Source: an uncultured Alphaproteobacteria bacterium (GTDB lineage Bacteria; Pseudomonadota; Alphaproteobacteria; HIMB59). From it: a DNA stretch of 54,953 bases. Of this stretch, positions 7,581 to 17,446 are shown piece by piece. The stretch is taken from assembly GCA_902529795.1 (NCBI GenBank), contig CABZXY010000003.1, positions 1-54,953 of the forward strand, written 5' to 3'. Below the pieces are notes generated by a model. The model was not told where the DNA came from. It saw only the letters and a list, made by a program, of their open reading frames with translations, and ran no database searches. The translations under genes and the position numbers were made by a program. Position 1 is the first letter of the stretch, and every line of letters starts with the position of its first letter.

Positions 7581-9887
7581 ATGAATTTTTTTCCTTCACT
7601 TGCTGACTTTGTTCTCAAAAGAAGAATAATAGTTATTGTTTTTGGCTTTCTAATTGCCTTGTTATTAATGGCAGGTGCGCCTAATATAAATTTTGATACG
7701 GACGCTCGTGTTTTTTTTGATAAGAACAATCCAGATCGTATTGCTCTTGATAACTTTGAAGCTGCGTATTCAAAAGATGACAATCTTGCTTTTGTGTTAT
7801 CTCCAAATGATGGAAATGTCTTTTCAGCTGAAACCTTAAAGGCAGTCGGTCAGTTAACTGAAGACGCATGGCTTCTTCCTTATGTGAGAACTGTAAACTC
7901 CCTAACCAATTATCAAAATAGCTACGCCGAGGATGATAGCCTTGTAGTAGAAGACTTAATAACAGATATCAATAATATTTCTCCTTCTGATATTACTAAA
8001 GCTCAAGAGGTAGCAAATTCTAGAATTGAACTTCAAAACACGTTCATAAACGAAAATAACTCTATTACCCAAGTCAATGTTTTATTTCGACTTCCAGGCG
8101 AAGATGCCATTGTCGAAGTACCTTTTGTCATGGGGGAAGCAGAGAAGTTAAAAGCAGATTTTGAGGATAAAAATCCTAATATTGATGTTCGAATGGTGGG
8201 CTTTGTGCCATTGAATAACCAGTACAGTGAGTCAGGCCAGGACGACACGGCGACCTTGACACCATTAATGTTAATTTTGATATTAGTTGCTGTCGCCATC
8301 ATTTTAAGAAGTGTTATTGGAGTTGGGTTAATATTCATCATTATTATTTTATGTGCCGGTTCGTCCTTAGGCGCGTTGGGATGGTCAGGAACCAATATAA
8401 ACAATGCAACAGTCGTAGCTCCTTTAATGGTGATGACCTTAACTGTGGCTAGTGCAGTTCATATTCTCTCTTCGGTTCGACAAACAATGACAACAACCTC
8501 CGATAGGAATGAATGGGTGAGAACGGCAATTATTGATCATGGCCCCGCCATTACGGTTGCTTGTCTGACGACAGCTATCGGATTTTTATCCTTGAATTTT
8601 TCTATTTCTCCTCCTTTTAGGCAGTTGGGAAATATTGTTTTTGTCGGAGTTATTGCTGCTCTTTTTTATACTTTAACCATGTTGCCAGCGCTGATCAGCT
8701 TACTGCCTCTAAAAAAAATTAATGCTCAGGCCTCAATGGACAAAGGAATGAAAGGCTTAGCAGAGTTTGTTATAAAAAGGAAAAACTTTCTTTTATTTTC
8801 AACCGCCGCTTTAGTTACAGTTCTTATTTTTGGAATTACAAAAATATCTTTAGAAGATGACTTTCTCAGATACTTTGATGAAAAGTATGAACTAAGACAG
8901 TCCATTGATTATTATGAAGAAAACTTTGGTGGTCTTAATGCGCTTGAGTATTCCGTGAACTCGGGTGTAGAAAACGGTATCAACAACCCTGAGTATCTTC
9001 AAAAAGTTAGCGATCTTGTAGAATTTATGAGAAGTCAACCTGAAGTGACCAGTGTGAGATCGTATACAGACGTTGTAAAAAGACTGAACCAAAATTTTAA
9101 TAATGATAATGTGTCCTTTTATAAAATTCCCACTTCAGAACTAGAAGCGGCCCAATACCTTTTTCTCTATGAACTCTCACTAGGTTATGGATTAGACTTG
9201 ACAGATCAAATCAATGTTAATAAATCCGCTCTTCGAGTAACAACCAATGTGGCAAACACCACAACTAAAGAATTTTTAAACCTTGATAAACGTATTCAAG
9301 GATGGTTTGCAGAAAATGCCCCTGAACTCATGACCAAATCCACCGGACCTTCTCAGGTTTTCTCTCAAATTTCTTCTCGAGACGTACCAGCGATGTTGCA
9401 AGGGACAGGGCTGGCTCTCATTGGAATTTCATTTATTATTTTGCTCGTCATTAGAAATGTTAAATACGGGTTGATGAGCTTAATTCCCAATTTACTCCCT
9501 GCCGCCATGGCTTTTGGTTTATGGGGATACTATACCGGAGCCGTAACCTTAGCGGTATCTATCGTTGTCGCGATGACGTTGGGTATTGTAGTTGATGACT
9601 CTGTTCATTTTATGTTGAAATACGCAAAAGCGAGAAAAAAAGGTAAAACACCGGAGGATAGTGTGCGAGAAGCATTCCAAAAAGTGGGGATGGCTCTAAC
9701 AACAACAACTATTGGATTGTTTTTAGGATTTTGTGTTTTGGCTCAGTCTGGATTTGCAGTCAATAAAGATATGGCCCAGTTAACGGCGATTACCGTTGTA
9801 TTTGCCCTTGTGGTGGACTACTTATTATTACCCCCTGTGTTGATCTGGATTGATAATTTTAAACTAAAAAGGAGAGCATCAGCATGA
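7581..9887 (+). CDS. RND superfamily exporter (MMPL/HAE3-type)
   Basis: A 768-residue inner-membrane exporter of the RND superfamily. The N-terminal half has one helix, a large periplasmic loop (about 40-220) and a five-helix block; the second half repeats this plan from about residue 400. The motif DDFLRYFDEKYELRQSIDYYEENFGG opens the second loop and is typical of the HAE3/MMPL branch, which moves lipids or hydrophobic molecules and needs no membrane-fusion partner. The next two genes (a LolA-like protein and an outer-membrane barrel) are joined by ATGA overlaps, giving a possible inner membrane-periplasm-outer membrane route. A Pho-box-like repeat lies upstream. Cargo is unknown; lipids are a reasonable guess. 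Confidence 0.87.
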   Translation: MNFFPSLADFVLKRRIIVIVFGFLIALLLMAGAPNINFDTDARVFFDKNNPDRIALDNFEAAYSKDDNLAFVLSPNDGNVFSAETLKAVGQLTEDAWLLPYVRTVNSLTNYQNSYAEDDSLVVEDLITDINNISPSDITKAQEVANSRIELQNTFINENNSITQVNVLFRLPGEDAIVEVPFVMGEAEKLKADFEDKNPNIDVRMVGFVPLNNQYSESGQDDTATLTPLMLILILVAVAIILRSVIGVGLIFIIIILCAGSSLGALGWSGTNINNATVVAPLMVMTLTVASAVHILSSVRQTMTTTSDRNEWVRTAIIDHGPAITVACLTTAIGFLSLNFSISPPFRQLGNIVFVGVIAALFYTLTMLPALISLLPLKKINAQASMDKGMKGLAEFVIKRKNFLLFSTAALVTVLIFGITKISLEDDFLRYFDEKYELRQSIDYYEENFGGLNALEYSVNSGVENGINNPEYLQKVSDLVEFMRSQPEVTSVRSYTDVVKRLNQNFNNDNVSFYKIPTSELEAAQYLFLYELSLGYGLDLTDQINVNKSALRVTTNVANTTTKEFLNLDKRIQGWFAENAPELMTKSTGPSQVFSQISSRDVPAMLQGTGLALIGISFIILLVIRNVKYGLMSLIPNLLPAAMAFGLWGYYTGAVTLAVSIVVAMTLGIVVDDSVHFMLKYAKARKKGKTPEDSVREAFQKVGMALTTTTIGLFLGFCVLAQSGFAVNKDMAQLTAITVVFALVVDYLLLPPVLIWIDNFKLKRRASA

Positions 9888-10687
9888 AGTATCTAATTTC
9901 GATTATTTTAACTTTAACACTTTCGAATACATCATTGCATGCTCAAACCAATGAAGAAAAGGGTTTAGAGATTATTGAAAAAAGCATTGCTTTAGATGAT
10001 GGCTTCATTGACAGCACCGTGGAAGGTCAAATGGTCCTCAAAGACAAGTCTGGAAATGAGAGTGTGCGAAAATTTAAAAATATGATTTTTGAAGAATTAG
10101 ACTCTACTCTGGGGGATAAAAGTATTATTATTTTCACTGAGCCTCGAGACGTTAAGGGCACCTCTCTTTTAACTCATGCCAACATCGAACCTCAAGATGA
10201 CGACCAATGGTTGTATCTACCTGCTTTGAAAAGAGTCAAAAGAATTTCTTCCTCCAATCGTACAGGTAAATTCGTTTCTTCAGAGTTCTCGTATGAAGAT
10301 TTATCCACTGATGAACCTGAAGATTTTAACTTTACTTGGCTTGAGGAGGGACCATGTCTAATTGAGACTGCTCTTACTTGTCACCTAATCGAAGCTACCC
10401 CTAAAAACAAAAAATCAGGTTACTCCAAAAGATTGATTTATGTTGATACGGAAGAATTCCGCTACCAATCGGTTAAATTTTACAATCGACGTGGCGATTT
10501 AGAAAAAGAACTTCATTTCAAAGATTATCGAAAATACTTAGATAAATTTTGGAGAGCAGACATACTAGAGATGACTAATCTTCAAACAGGAAAATCAACT
10601 GTCATCGCTTGGGACAACTACCAATTTCAAACAGACCTGTCTTTAAATGACTTCAAACCTGAAAAATTAGCCAAAATGGCTAGATGA
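9884..10687 (+). CDS. Outer-membrane lipoprotein-sorting (LolA-like) protein
   Basis: A 267-residue exported protein with a signal peptide (about 1-20, ending LHA-QT). The sequence pattern matches the LolA-like 'outer membrane lipoprotein-sorting' family that accompanies RND exporters: a region with TEPRDVKGTSLLTH, then DDQWLYLPALKRVKRISSSN and FEYEDL-like (SYEDLSTDEPEDF) segments. Such proteins fold as an open beta half-barrel able to hold a lipid in the periplasm. It begins inside the stop of the RND gene (ATGA), with a GGAG ribosome site, and ends inside the start of the barrel gene, so the three are one translational unit. It is inferred to carry the RND cargo across the periplasm. Confidence 0.83.
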   Translation: MKYLISIILTLTLSNTSLHAQTNEEKGLEIIEKSIALDDGFIDSTVEGQMVLKDKSGNESVRKFKNMIFEELDSTLGDKSIIIFTEPRDVKGTSLLTHANIEPQDDDQWLYLPALKRVKRISSSNRTGKFVSSEFSYEDLSTDEPEDFNFTWLEEGPCLIETALTCHLIEATPKNKKSGYSKRLIYVDTEEFRYQSVKFYNRRGDLEKELHFKDYRKYLDKFWRADILEMTNLQTGKSTVIAWDNYQFQTDLSLNDFKPEKLAKMAR

Positions 10688-11862
10688 GTAAGCTTTTATT
10701 TTTCTTCCTCACGCTCTTTAGTTTTAACTCCTTTGCAGAGGTTTACACCGAACAGTACGGTAAAGTTGAGTTGAGCTCCTCGATATTCTTTGAGGATATC
10801 TCAGGTGACAATCGAAAAAATACACTGAACTCCGCCGCACTCGAGTATAATTTTTTTTTTGAAAATAATAGTTTATCAGGAAAATTAAAAGTGAATGCAG
10901 CTTTGTCTGATCCTGAGGCAGCACAAGATATGGACTTTAATGAAGCATACCTGGATTATGCTAATAATGATATTAATGTTTTAGTTGGGAACAATATTGT
11001 TTTTTGGGGAAAAAATGAATTTTACAACCCAGTCGACATAGTAAATTCAAATGATTTTTCTGGGGGGCTAGCGCAAGGAGAGAAAATTGGCCAACCTATG
11101 ATCAATGTAAAAAGATATTTCGATACCAGTGAATTAAATTTATTTATCTTGCCCGCTACAACAAACACTTACCCTACCTCAAAAGTGCGCTCACAATTAG
11201 CTCTTAATATTGACAGTGCCAACACATTTGCTGATGGGGCAAGTAAAAACAATACCGGTATGGCGGCGCGCTGGTCTGGATATATCAATGAGTATGATTA
11301 TGGTTTTTCTTTTTACCAAGGAAACACCAAAGACCCAGCTCTCGTCGTAACTTCTGGCCAACTCGTTCCAAAATATTCTGAGATAACGCAGTTAGGATTA
11401 GATTTACAAGCAACCCGGGGTGATATTTTATATAAAGGAGAAGTGATTTACCGCGATAATCAATACGATTACAGCGGAAATATTAGTGATTACACTAATT
11501 TGATCGTTGGTTTGGAGCAGAGTAATTTTGGTATTTTTGGCCAGAACTGGGATTTGGCCAACATTGTCGAATATGCTTATGACACGAGAGGTTCAAAATC
11601 TCATCACGGATATCAAAACGATGTTTTTTTTGGCGCTCGCCTCGTCTTAAATAATATTGAGGATACGCAGTATTTTATTTCTCTTCAAAATGATTTAGAT
11701 AAAAACACTCGGGCTCTTACATTTAATTATGAAAGTCGATTTTTCTCATTATTTAGAGCTGGAATAGATATCTATCAACCTTTAAATTTAGTGAGTGACT
11801 ATCATCAATCCGCCTTTAAAGATGAAGCCAATCTTAAAATTTATACCAGCTACTCTTTTTAA
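10684..11862 (+). CDS. Outer-membrane beta-barrel protein of the RND operon
   Basis: A 392-residue outer-membrane protein with a signal peptide (1-18, ending SFA-EV) and a C-terminal aromatic end (YTSYSF), the usual barrel-assembly signal. Alternating hydrophobic and polar residues throughout suggest a many-stranded barrel related to DUF1302 or porin-like families; I cannot assign a family with certainty. The motif VGNNIVFWGKNEFYNPVDIV (about 100-119) resembles the conserved part of DUF1302-type barrels. It overlaps the LolA-like gene by ATGA and shares its transcript, so it probably gives or accepts the cargo at the outer membrane. A further secreted-protein gene begins within its last 41 bases. 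Confidence 0.8.
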   Translation: MSKLLFFFLTLFSFNSFAEVYTEQYGKVELSSSIFFEDISGDNRKNTLNSAALEYNFFFENNSLSGKLKVNAALSDPEAAQDMDFNEAYLDYANNDINVLVGNNIVFWGKNEFYNPVDIVNSNDFSGGLAQGEKIGQPMINVKRYFDTSELNLFILPATTNTYPTSKVRSQLALNIDSANTFADGASKNNTGMAARWSGYINEYDYGFSFYQGNTKDPALVVTSGQLVPKYSEITQLGLDLQATRGDILYKGEVIYRDNQYDYSGNISDYTNLIVGLEQSNFGIFGQNWDLANIVEYAYDTRGSKSHHGYQNDVFFGARLVLNNIEDTQYFISLQNDLDKNTRALTFNYESRFFSLFRAGIDIYQPLNLVSDYHQSAFKDEANLKIYTSYSF

Positions 11863-12421
11863 ATTTTTAAATTTATTTTTTATTTTTTTTTGGTCTCTCA
11901 CTGTAAAGGCTGAAGACTTACATCATGACTTTTGCATCGGATATTTCGAAGAAGTTTATTGGTCGTTGGATACTATTGAGGAAGAGGAAGTTCGTGATCA
12001 AATTGCAAGCTTTTTTGATGAATATTTTCCTCACTCTAAGAGACTAAATTTTAATTTGTATTATAACTCTTCGACAAGGCAGTTTATTTTTGATGATCAA
12101 AACACAGACTATAGTCAGTTCATCGAAGTCAATTATCCTAATTTTGAAATAATGCTTTTGGACGCTTATATCAATTTATTTACCCTAGGAGATAATTATT
12201 GTCCTGCCTTTTGGAATGATTGCCCAGAGGAGTCCTTAGATCGTTTTTTTTCAGGAGCTCAAGAATTTAGCGATACTTGGAGGGGCGAAGAGAATGTTTT
12301 AAGTTTTCTTGAAAATGACTTTATAAACAATCAATGCATTTCTCTCCTCAATACTGACATTGATCGAACTCAATTTATTACTGATTTAAATACTCTTATT
12401 AAGGAGTTAACTAAAACTTAA
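11822..12421 (+). CDS. Secreted hypothetical protein, last gene of the RND operon
   Basis: Not recognised. The 199-residue product starts at an ATG inside the barrel gene (41-base overlap); a still earlier ATG at 11795 would add nine residues, but the signal peptide reads best from 11822 (about 1-29, ending VKA-ED). The mature part is acidic and rich in aromatic residues, with six Cys. Conserved-looking stretches are HDFCIGYFEEVYWSLDTI and DRFFSGAQEFSD. The overlap makes it part of the RND-LolA-barrel transcript. Its stop codon abuts the convergent mannitol dehydrogenase stop (12421/12422) with no room for a terminator. A periplasmic accessory role is a guess. Confidence 0.7.
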   Translation: MKPILKFIPATLFKFLNLFFIFFWSLTVKAEDLHHDFCIGYFEEVYWSLDTIEEEEVRDQIASFFDEYFPHSKRLNFNLYYNSSTRQFIFDDQNTDYSQFIEVNYPNFEIMLLDAYINLFTLGDNYCPAFWNDCPEESLDRFFSGAQEFSDTWRGEENVLSFLENDFINNQCISLLNTDIDRTQFITDLNTLIKELTKT

Positions 12422-13915
12422 TTACTTAATATATTTATTAATAGTTTGCTCTACACCATTTTTATAGAGTTCTGTTAACCAGTATGTAAAAGAATTTGCA
12501 AACTGAGTCTTCTGAAAAAGATCTCCATAAACTTCAGATTGTTTTAACCATTCCTCAGGCTTGTTTTTGGACTGCTTTGCGATGGAGTTTAATTTGGACC
12601 ATTGCGGATCGTTAGGTTCAATATTTGTTCCATCTTCTCGAGTTCCTTCACACATTCGAGCCCATAAAGCTTCTACAAGGCTGAGACCCTCGATTGAATT
12701 ATTCTTAGAGAGACCATCGCGAATAGAAGGCGTGATGAACACAGCGTGGCGTGAAGACCCATCAAAAGCAATTCTTCTAATCGTATCTTGAATGGAAGGA
12801 TTGGCAAATCGTTCAGATATCAATTTCAAATAATCTTGCGGTGTTAAACCTGGAACAGGTGATACATGTGGAAGAACATCATTTTGCTCAACTTTCTCTA
12901 AAAGGCTAGTAAGTAGTGGGTTTTTCATCGCATCTCGAACAGTTTCAATATGAAGAAGTTCAGCGGCATTAGCTAAGATCTGGTGACCTGCGTTTAGAAT
13001 TCTAATTTTCTGGTTTTCATAGCCATGAACATTATCAGAGAACTGAACGCCTATTTTTTCCCAAGCAGGGCGACCCGCACAGAATTTATCTTCAATAACC
13101 CACTGTCTGAAATCTTCATGAGAAACAGGAACTAAATCATTAATTCCTAAATTTTTGACAATATTAATTTCTACATCTCCAGTGCGAGGAACAATGCAGT
13201 CCACCATCGCGTTAGGAAATGTGCAATTTTCTTCAATCCAATTGGCTAATTCCAAATTTCTGTTGGTGGCAATTCCTAAAACCACTTGTTTTAATTTATT
13301 TCCGTTTTCAATGAGGTTGTCACAACTTAGTCCAGTAAAAGGGCCAAGACCAGCTTGACGTCTGATATCAAGAGCACTCACCATTGCTCCAAAGGCAGTA
13401 CGAGGACTATCTGGGTTTTCTATATCATGAACTAAATCAGGGTGATCCAATATCAATTCTCCTTTCTCATTAATAAAGTATCCCCCTTCGGTTACTGTTA
13501 AAGACACAATACGAATATTGGGTTGCGACATAGCTTGGATGAGTGGTTGATTATTTTTTTCGACAGCCACATAGTCCATCATCGAACCTACGATTTCACA
13601 TGATCGATTTCCCTCAGGGTCTAGTTCAATTAATGTTGTTAGAAAATCTTGGCTTGCTAACTTCTCTCTCATTGGAATATCGTATTCCGTGACACCAGAT
13701 CCAATGATGGCCCAGTCTAGGTCCATTCCTTTTTGCATCAATCGATGGAGATACCATGAAAGGTGAGCTCGGTGGAAATTTCCTACCCCAATATGAACGA
13801 TACCTGCTTGAAGCTGCGAGCGATCGTAAGTAGGTGTAATGGTGGACCCATTAATCTGAGCCAAGGCTTCATTGTTTAAATCTAAAATTGGAAGTTGTTT
13901 TGAAGTGACAGCCAT
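12422..13915 (-). CDS. mtlK: Mannitol 2-dehydrogenase (polyol dehydrogenase)
   Basis: NAD-dependent long-chain polyol dehydrogenase that oxidises D-mannitol (and often arabitol or sorbitol) to the ketose in the cytoplasm. The N-terminal domain has IVHIGVGNFHRAHLSWYL, the dinucleotide-binding signature. Catalytic residues are visible in QKIRILNAGHQ (K303, N308 and H311), with a partner Asn in SCDNLIENG (N200). Length of 497 residues is normal. The ATG at 13915 shares a base with the smoS stop (TAATG) and is preferred to a GTG four codons upstream. It is the last gene of the smo operon; mannitol and sorbitol imported by SmoEFGK would both end as fructose. Confidence 0.9.
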   Translation of the reverse strand: MAVTSKQLPILDLNNEALAQINGSTITPTYDRSQLQAGIVHIGVGNFHRAHLSWYLHRLMQKGMDLDWAIIGSGVTEYDIPMREKLASQDFLTTLIELDPEGNRSCEIVGSMMDYVAVEKNNQPLIQAMSQPNIRIVSLTVTEGGYFINEKGELILDHPDLVHDIENPDSPRTAFGAMVSALDIRRQAGLGPFTGLSCDNLIENGNKLKQVVLGIATNRNLELANWIEENCTFPNAMVDCIVPRTGDVEINIVKNLGINDLVPVSHEDFRQWVIEDKFCAGRPAWEKIGVQFSDNVHGYENQKIRILNAGHQILANAAELLHIETVRDAMKNPLLTSLLEKVEQNDVLPHVSPVPGLTPQDYLKLISERFANPSIQDTIRRIAFDGSSRHAVFITPSIRDGLSKNNSIEGLSLVEALWARMCEGTREDGTNIEPNDPQWSKLNSIAKQSKNKPEEWLKQSEVYGDLFQKTQFANSFTYWLTELYKNGVEQTINKYIK

Positions 13916-14685
13916 TAGCTCATCCACTGGCCTCCATCCACATTATAAGTTTGGGCTACTACATAATTGGACTCCTCACTGGCAAGGAACATAGCCATCC
14001 CAACCAAGTCACTCGGTAGGCCCATTCGTCCGTAAGGAACTCCTTCACTCACCTCTTTTTTCTTTTGACCCAAGGGTTTTTCCTCATATTTCGCGAAAAA
14101 TGCATCCACGCCGTCCCAGTGCTCGCCGTCCACCACGCCTGGTGAAATGGCATTTACATTAATTTTATGTTTAATCAGGTTTAATCCTGCAGATTGAGTC
14201 AGACTAATCACCGCCGCCTTGGTCGCACAGTACACCGCTACGAACGACTCGCCTCGACGGCCTGCTTGACTGGCCATATTAATGATCTTTCCACCTTTGC
14301 CTCGTTCAATCATCTTTTTAGCAACAGCTTGAAGGGTAAACAGCGTCCCTGACACATTAATATCGAAGACTTGCTGATAGTCTTCTCGTTTAATTTCAGT
14401 AATGGGGGCTGCGGTAAAGATGGCGGCGTTATTAATCAAGATATCAACTCCGCCAAGTTGATCGACCGCGGTATTGACGGCTTGATCAATGCTCTCTTGT
14501 TTGGTGACGTCCATCTCAAGGGCTAGAGCGTTGGGACCTATTTGGTGAGCTGTGCTCTTTGCCTGATCAAAATTAATATCAGCAATGACAACTCGACATC
14601 CCTCTTTCGCAAAGGCTGCAGCAAAAGATTTTCCAATTCCTCTCGCGGCACCTGTTATAAAAACTACTTTATCAAGAAATCGCAC
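13915..14685 (-). CDS. smoS: Sorbitol dehydrogenase, SDR family (SmoS)
   Basis: Classical short-chain dehydrogenase of 256 residues that oxidises sorbitol (L-iditol, galactitol) with NAD. Visible elements are the cofactor motif TGAARGIG (11-18), NNAA (85-88) and the catalytic S139, Y152 and K156 in YCATK. An acidic residue after beta-2 (D36 in IADIN) favours NAD over NADP. The segment with SPGVVDGEHWDGVDAFFAKYE is a signature I associate with SmoS of Rhodobacter sphaeroides. The start overlaps the smoK stop by one base and the end is fused to mtlK by TAATG, so the four are tightly coupled. Product is fructose from sorbitol. Confidence 0.92.
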   Translation of the reverse strand: MRFLDKVVFITGAARGIGKSFAAAFAKEGCRVVIADINFDQAKSTAHQIGPNALALEMDVTKQESIDQAVNTAVDQLGGVDILINNAAIFTAAPITEIKREDYQQVFDINVSGTLFTLQAVAKKMIERGKGGKIINMASQAGRRGESFVAVYCATKAAVISLTQSAGLNLIKHKINVNAISPGVVDGEHWDGVDAFFAKYEEKPLGQKKKEVSEGVPYGRMGLPSDLVGMAMFLASEESNYVVAQTYNVDGGQWMS

Positions 14686-15686
14686 TACTGGCGCTCTCCT
14701 TTTTCATTAAATAAATGCAAACTTTCTTTTTTAGGCTTTAAAAATACTTCTTGGCCTCGATTGAAGCTTTTCTCTCCATCTGCTCGAACGGTGAGGGTCT
14801 CGGCTACGCCACTATCTTGAATATGCAAAAAGGTATCTGACCCCAAACTCTCAGCCATTTTGACAACTCCTTTCCATTCACTCTGCTCTGCGGTGATGGA
14901 AATATGTTCAGGTCGAATACCTACGGAATGTGCTCCTTGTGCTTGAGCCCATGACCCTTCAATAAAATTCATCTTCGGAGAACCAATGAATCCTGCCACG
15001 AATAAATTTTTAGGATTTCGATATAGCTCAAGAGGTGTACCCACCTGTTCGATCACACCATGGTTCATGACTACAATACGGTCTGCCATGGTCATGGCTT
15101 CAACTTGATCATGGGTCACGTAAATCATCGTGGTATTCAAACGCTTGTGTAATTCAGAGATTTCAAGACGCATTCCTACACGCAGAGCTGCATCTAAATT
15201 GGAGAGGGGTTCATCAAATAAAAAAGCAGAGGGTTCACGAACAATTGCTCTTCCTATAGCCACACGCTGACGTTGTCCACCAGATAGTTGAGCGGGTTTA
15301 CGCTCCAAATAATCATTTAAATTCAATACTTCTGCTGCTTTGCGAACCTTTTTATCAATGGCGTCTTTGTCCATTCCCACCATTTTTAACGGGAAGGCAA
15401 TATTCTTATAGACGTTCATATGGGGGTAGAGAGCGTAGGACTGGAAAACCATCGCCAAGCCTCTTTTGGCCGGAGCATCTTGGCTTGCCTCTCTTCCATC
15501 GATTTGAATAGATCCGCTGGTGAGATCTTCAAGACCAGCGATTAATCTTAACAGAGTGGACTTCCCACAACCCGAAGGTCCCACGAAAACCGTAAATTCT
15601 CCATCTTTAATTTCTAGATCTAAGGGTTTGATAACCTGAAGATCTCCGAAGTTTTTGGTTACTTGTTTTAATTCAATAAATCCCAT
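14685..15686 (-). CDS. smoK: Polyol ABC transporter ATP-binding protein (SmoK/MalK type)
   Basis: Cytoplasmic ATPase of the sorbitol/mannitol importer, 333 residues. The nucleotide domain shows Walker [10 protein letters not shown] (36-44), Q-loop near 82, signature LSGGQ (134-138), Walker B FLFDEP (155-160) and the switch region [10 protein letters not shown]. After about residue 240 comes a TOBE domain with SVGIRPEHI, as in MalK and UgpC. It lies 10 bases after smoG and directly before smoS, in the standard smoEFGK-smoS-mtlK order. It may also serve other sugar importers, as MalK-type ATPases often do; no second sugar ATPase is present in the window. Confidence 0.92.
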   Translation of the reverse strand: MGFIELKQVTKNFGDLQVIKPLDLEIKDGEFTVFVGPSGCGKSTLLRLIAGLEDLTSGSIQIDGREASQDAPAKRGLAMVFQSYALYPHMNVYKNIAFPLKMVGMDKDAIDKKVRKAAEVLNLNDYLERKPAQLSGGQRQRVAIGRAIVREPSAFLFDEPLSNLDAALRVGMRLEISELHKRLNTTMIYVTHDQVEAMTMADRIVVMNHGVIEQVGTPLELYRNPKNLFVAGFIGSPKMNFIEGSWAQAQGAHSVGIRPEHISITAEQSEWKGVVKMAESLGSDTFLHIQDSGVAETLTVRADGEKSFNRGQEVFLKPKKESLHLFNEKGERQ

Positions 15687-15696
15687 TTTCTCTCCT

Positions 15697-16527
15697 TTAC
15701 TTCACGGCTCCAAAGGTTAATCCGCGCACTAATTGTTTTTGACTAAACCAACCCAAGATCAAGATGGGGGCAATCGCCATTGTTGAAGCTGCACTCAGCT
15801 TCGCAAAAAATAACCCTTCAGGGCTAGAGTAACTAGCAATAAAGGCAGTCAAGGTTCCTGCCTTTGCAGCAGTTAAGTTCAATGTCCAGAACGATTCATT
15901 CCACGCTAAAATTAAATTCAATAAAATAGTGGAGGCAATTCCAGGGATTGCCATGGGAGTGAGCACATAGATAATCTCTTTCCACAAAGAAGCACCATCC
16001 ATCCGAGAAGCCTCTAAGATATCACGAGGAATTTCTCGAAAGTATGTATAGAGCATCCATACAATAATAGGTAAGTTAATCAACATTAAGATGATTACTA
16101 AAGCAAGACGGCTATCCAATAGACCTAATTTAATACAGCCAATATAAATAGGATACAGAACCCCGACGGCAGGAAGCATTTTCGTTGAAAGCATCCACAA
16201 TAAAATATCCTTGGTGCGCTTGGTGGGAACAAAGGCCATCGACCAGGCCGCCGGAACAGCAATTAATATTCCCAGCAAAGTAGAGCCCCCCGCAATAAAA
16301 ATAGAATTCCATAAAAATTTCATATAATCGGATCGCTCCTGAACAATGGCATAATTCTCCAAGGTCCAGTCAAAGAATAAAAACAAGGGTGGGTCGTTAA
16401 TCGCCTGACCTTCTGTTTTAAAACTCGTGAGCACGGTCCAAAGAACAGGAAAGAAAATAAGAAGTCCAATCGTCCAGGCGATGACGGTATTGACCATTTT
16501 TTGTTGATTTTTAACACTTCTAGCCAT
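15697..16527 (-). CDS. smoG: Polyol ABC transporter permease (SmoG/MalG type)
   Basis: Second inner-membrane permease of the polyol importer, 276 residues with about six membrane segments. The EAA loop that contacts the ATPase reads [16 protein letters not shown] in the C-terminal half, and the protein ends GLTFGAVK, as MalG-like permeases do. The start lies one base after the smoF stop, so translation is coupled. It pairs with SmoF to form the channel. Its base composition is visibly less AT-rich than the phosphonate region, in common with the rest of the smo operon. Confidence 0.91.
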   Translation of the reverse strand: MARSVKNQQKMVNTVIAWTIGLLIFFPVLWTVLTSFKTEGQAINDPPLFLFFDWTLENYAIVQERSDYMKFLWNSIFIAGGSTLLGILIAVPAAWSMAFVPTKRTKDILLWMLSTKMLPAVGVLYPIYIGCIKLGLLDSRLALVIILMLINLPIIVWMLYTYFREIPRDILEASRMDGASLWKEIIYVLTPMAIPGIASTILLNLILAWNESFWTLNLTAAKAGTLTAFIASYSSPEGLFFAKLSAASTMAIAPILILGWFSQKQLVRGLTFGAVK

Positions 16528-16528
16528 T

Positions 16529-17407
16529 TTAACTCTCCTTCGCGTCGAGGGATTTACCCACGATCCTCATTAAAAAAATGGCCACGATATTGGCTAATAT
16601 AATGGCATAGACGCCACCCGCCGAGCCTAGTCCTATATTTTGGCTTTCTAAGACACGCTGGAAAATCAAATACGTAAGCGTTTTGGTTCCAAAGGCACCA
16701 GCAGTGGTGACAAAGATTTCAGCAAAAATAGAAAGTAAGAAAATAGTTTGAATGAGAATGACAATAGTGATCGCACGAGAAAGATGAGGGAGAATGATAT
16801 ACCCAAAGCGTTTGGTGTTATTCGCTCCATCCATTTCTGCTGCCTCCAGTTGCTCTCGATCCAAGGATTGAATAGCGGTTAAAAGAATAAGAGTAGCAAA
16901 GGGTAGCCACTGCCAACTCACAATTAAAATAATGGAGCCCATACTAAACTGACTTAGCCACTCGAGGGGCTGGAGTCCAAAAAATCTCCACAGGTGAGCC
17001 AAGATCCCATTGATCGGATCCATAAACATATTCTTCCATACAAGACCCGAGACAGTGGGCATCACAAAGAATGGGGCAATGACTAAGATGCGCACAATCC
17101 CTTGACCCCACATTGGTTGATCAAGAAGTAGTGCTAATAAAACTCCAAAAATAACGGTGATGGCTAAAACAAAACCGACAATAATTAATGTTGTATAGAC
17201 ACTAGGCCAAAAAGAACTTGATGTTACAAAACGAACATAATTATCAAAACCAACCCAACCAAGGTCACCACCTCGAAGAGGAAGATATTTTTTAAAACTA
17301 AAGTAGAGAGTAGTTGTCAGAGGGGCTAGCATCCAGCCCAGCAAAAGAATAACAGCAGGCGCCATCATAAGTCGAGCGACTCCTCGGGAATTGAGCTGAC
17401 TGATCAC
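16529..17407 (-). CDS. smoF: Polyol ABC transporter permease (SmoF/MalF type)
   Basis: First inner-membrane permease of the polyol importer, 292 residues, six predicted membrane segments. The ATPase-contact loop is QLEAAEMDGANNTKRFGYI. The C-terminal helix contains AGGVYAIILANIVAIFLMR, usual in this family. It starts 83 bases downstream of the smoE stop, across a strong hairpin at 17447-17473, so it probably gets less transcript than the binding protein. It forms the membrane channel with SmoG and receives polyol from SmoE. Confidence 0.91.
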   Translation of the reverse strand: MISQLNSRGVARLMMAPAVILLLGWMLAPLTTTLYFSFKKYLPLRGGDLGWVGFDNYVRFVTSSSFWPSVYTTLIIVGFVLAITVIFGVLLALLLDQPMWGQGIVRILVIAPFFVMPTVSGLVWKNMFMDPINGILAHLWRFFGLQPLEWLSQFSMGSIILIVSWQWLPFATLILLTAIQSLDREQLEAAEMDGANNTKRFGYIILPHLSRAITIVILIQTIFLLSIFAEIFVTTAGAFGTKTLTYLIFQRVLESQNIGLGSAGGVYAIILANIVAIFLMRIVGKSLDAKES

Positions 17408-17446
17408 TAGCTATAACCTTTGTATGAATTTGATTAACCTTAAAAT

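Noticed and set aside
8033-8404. A 123-codon open frame on the minus strand
   Set aside because: Shadow of the RND exporter membrane helices; Met/Ile/Lys-rich without signal or domain.
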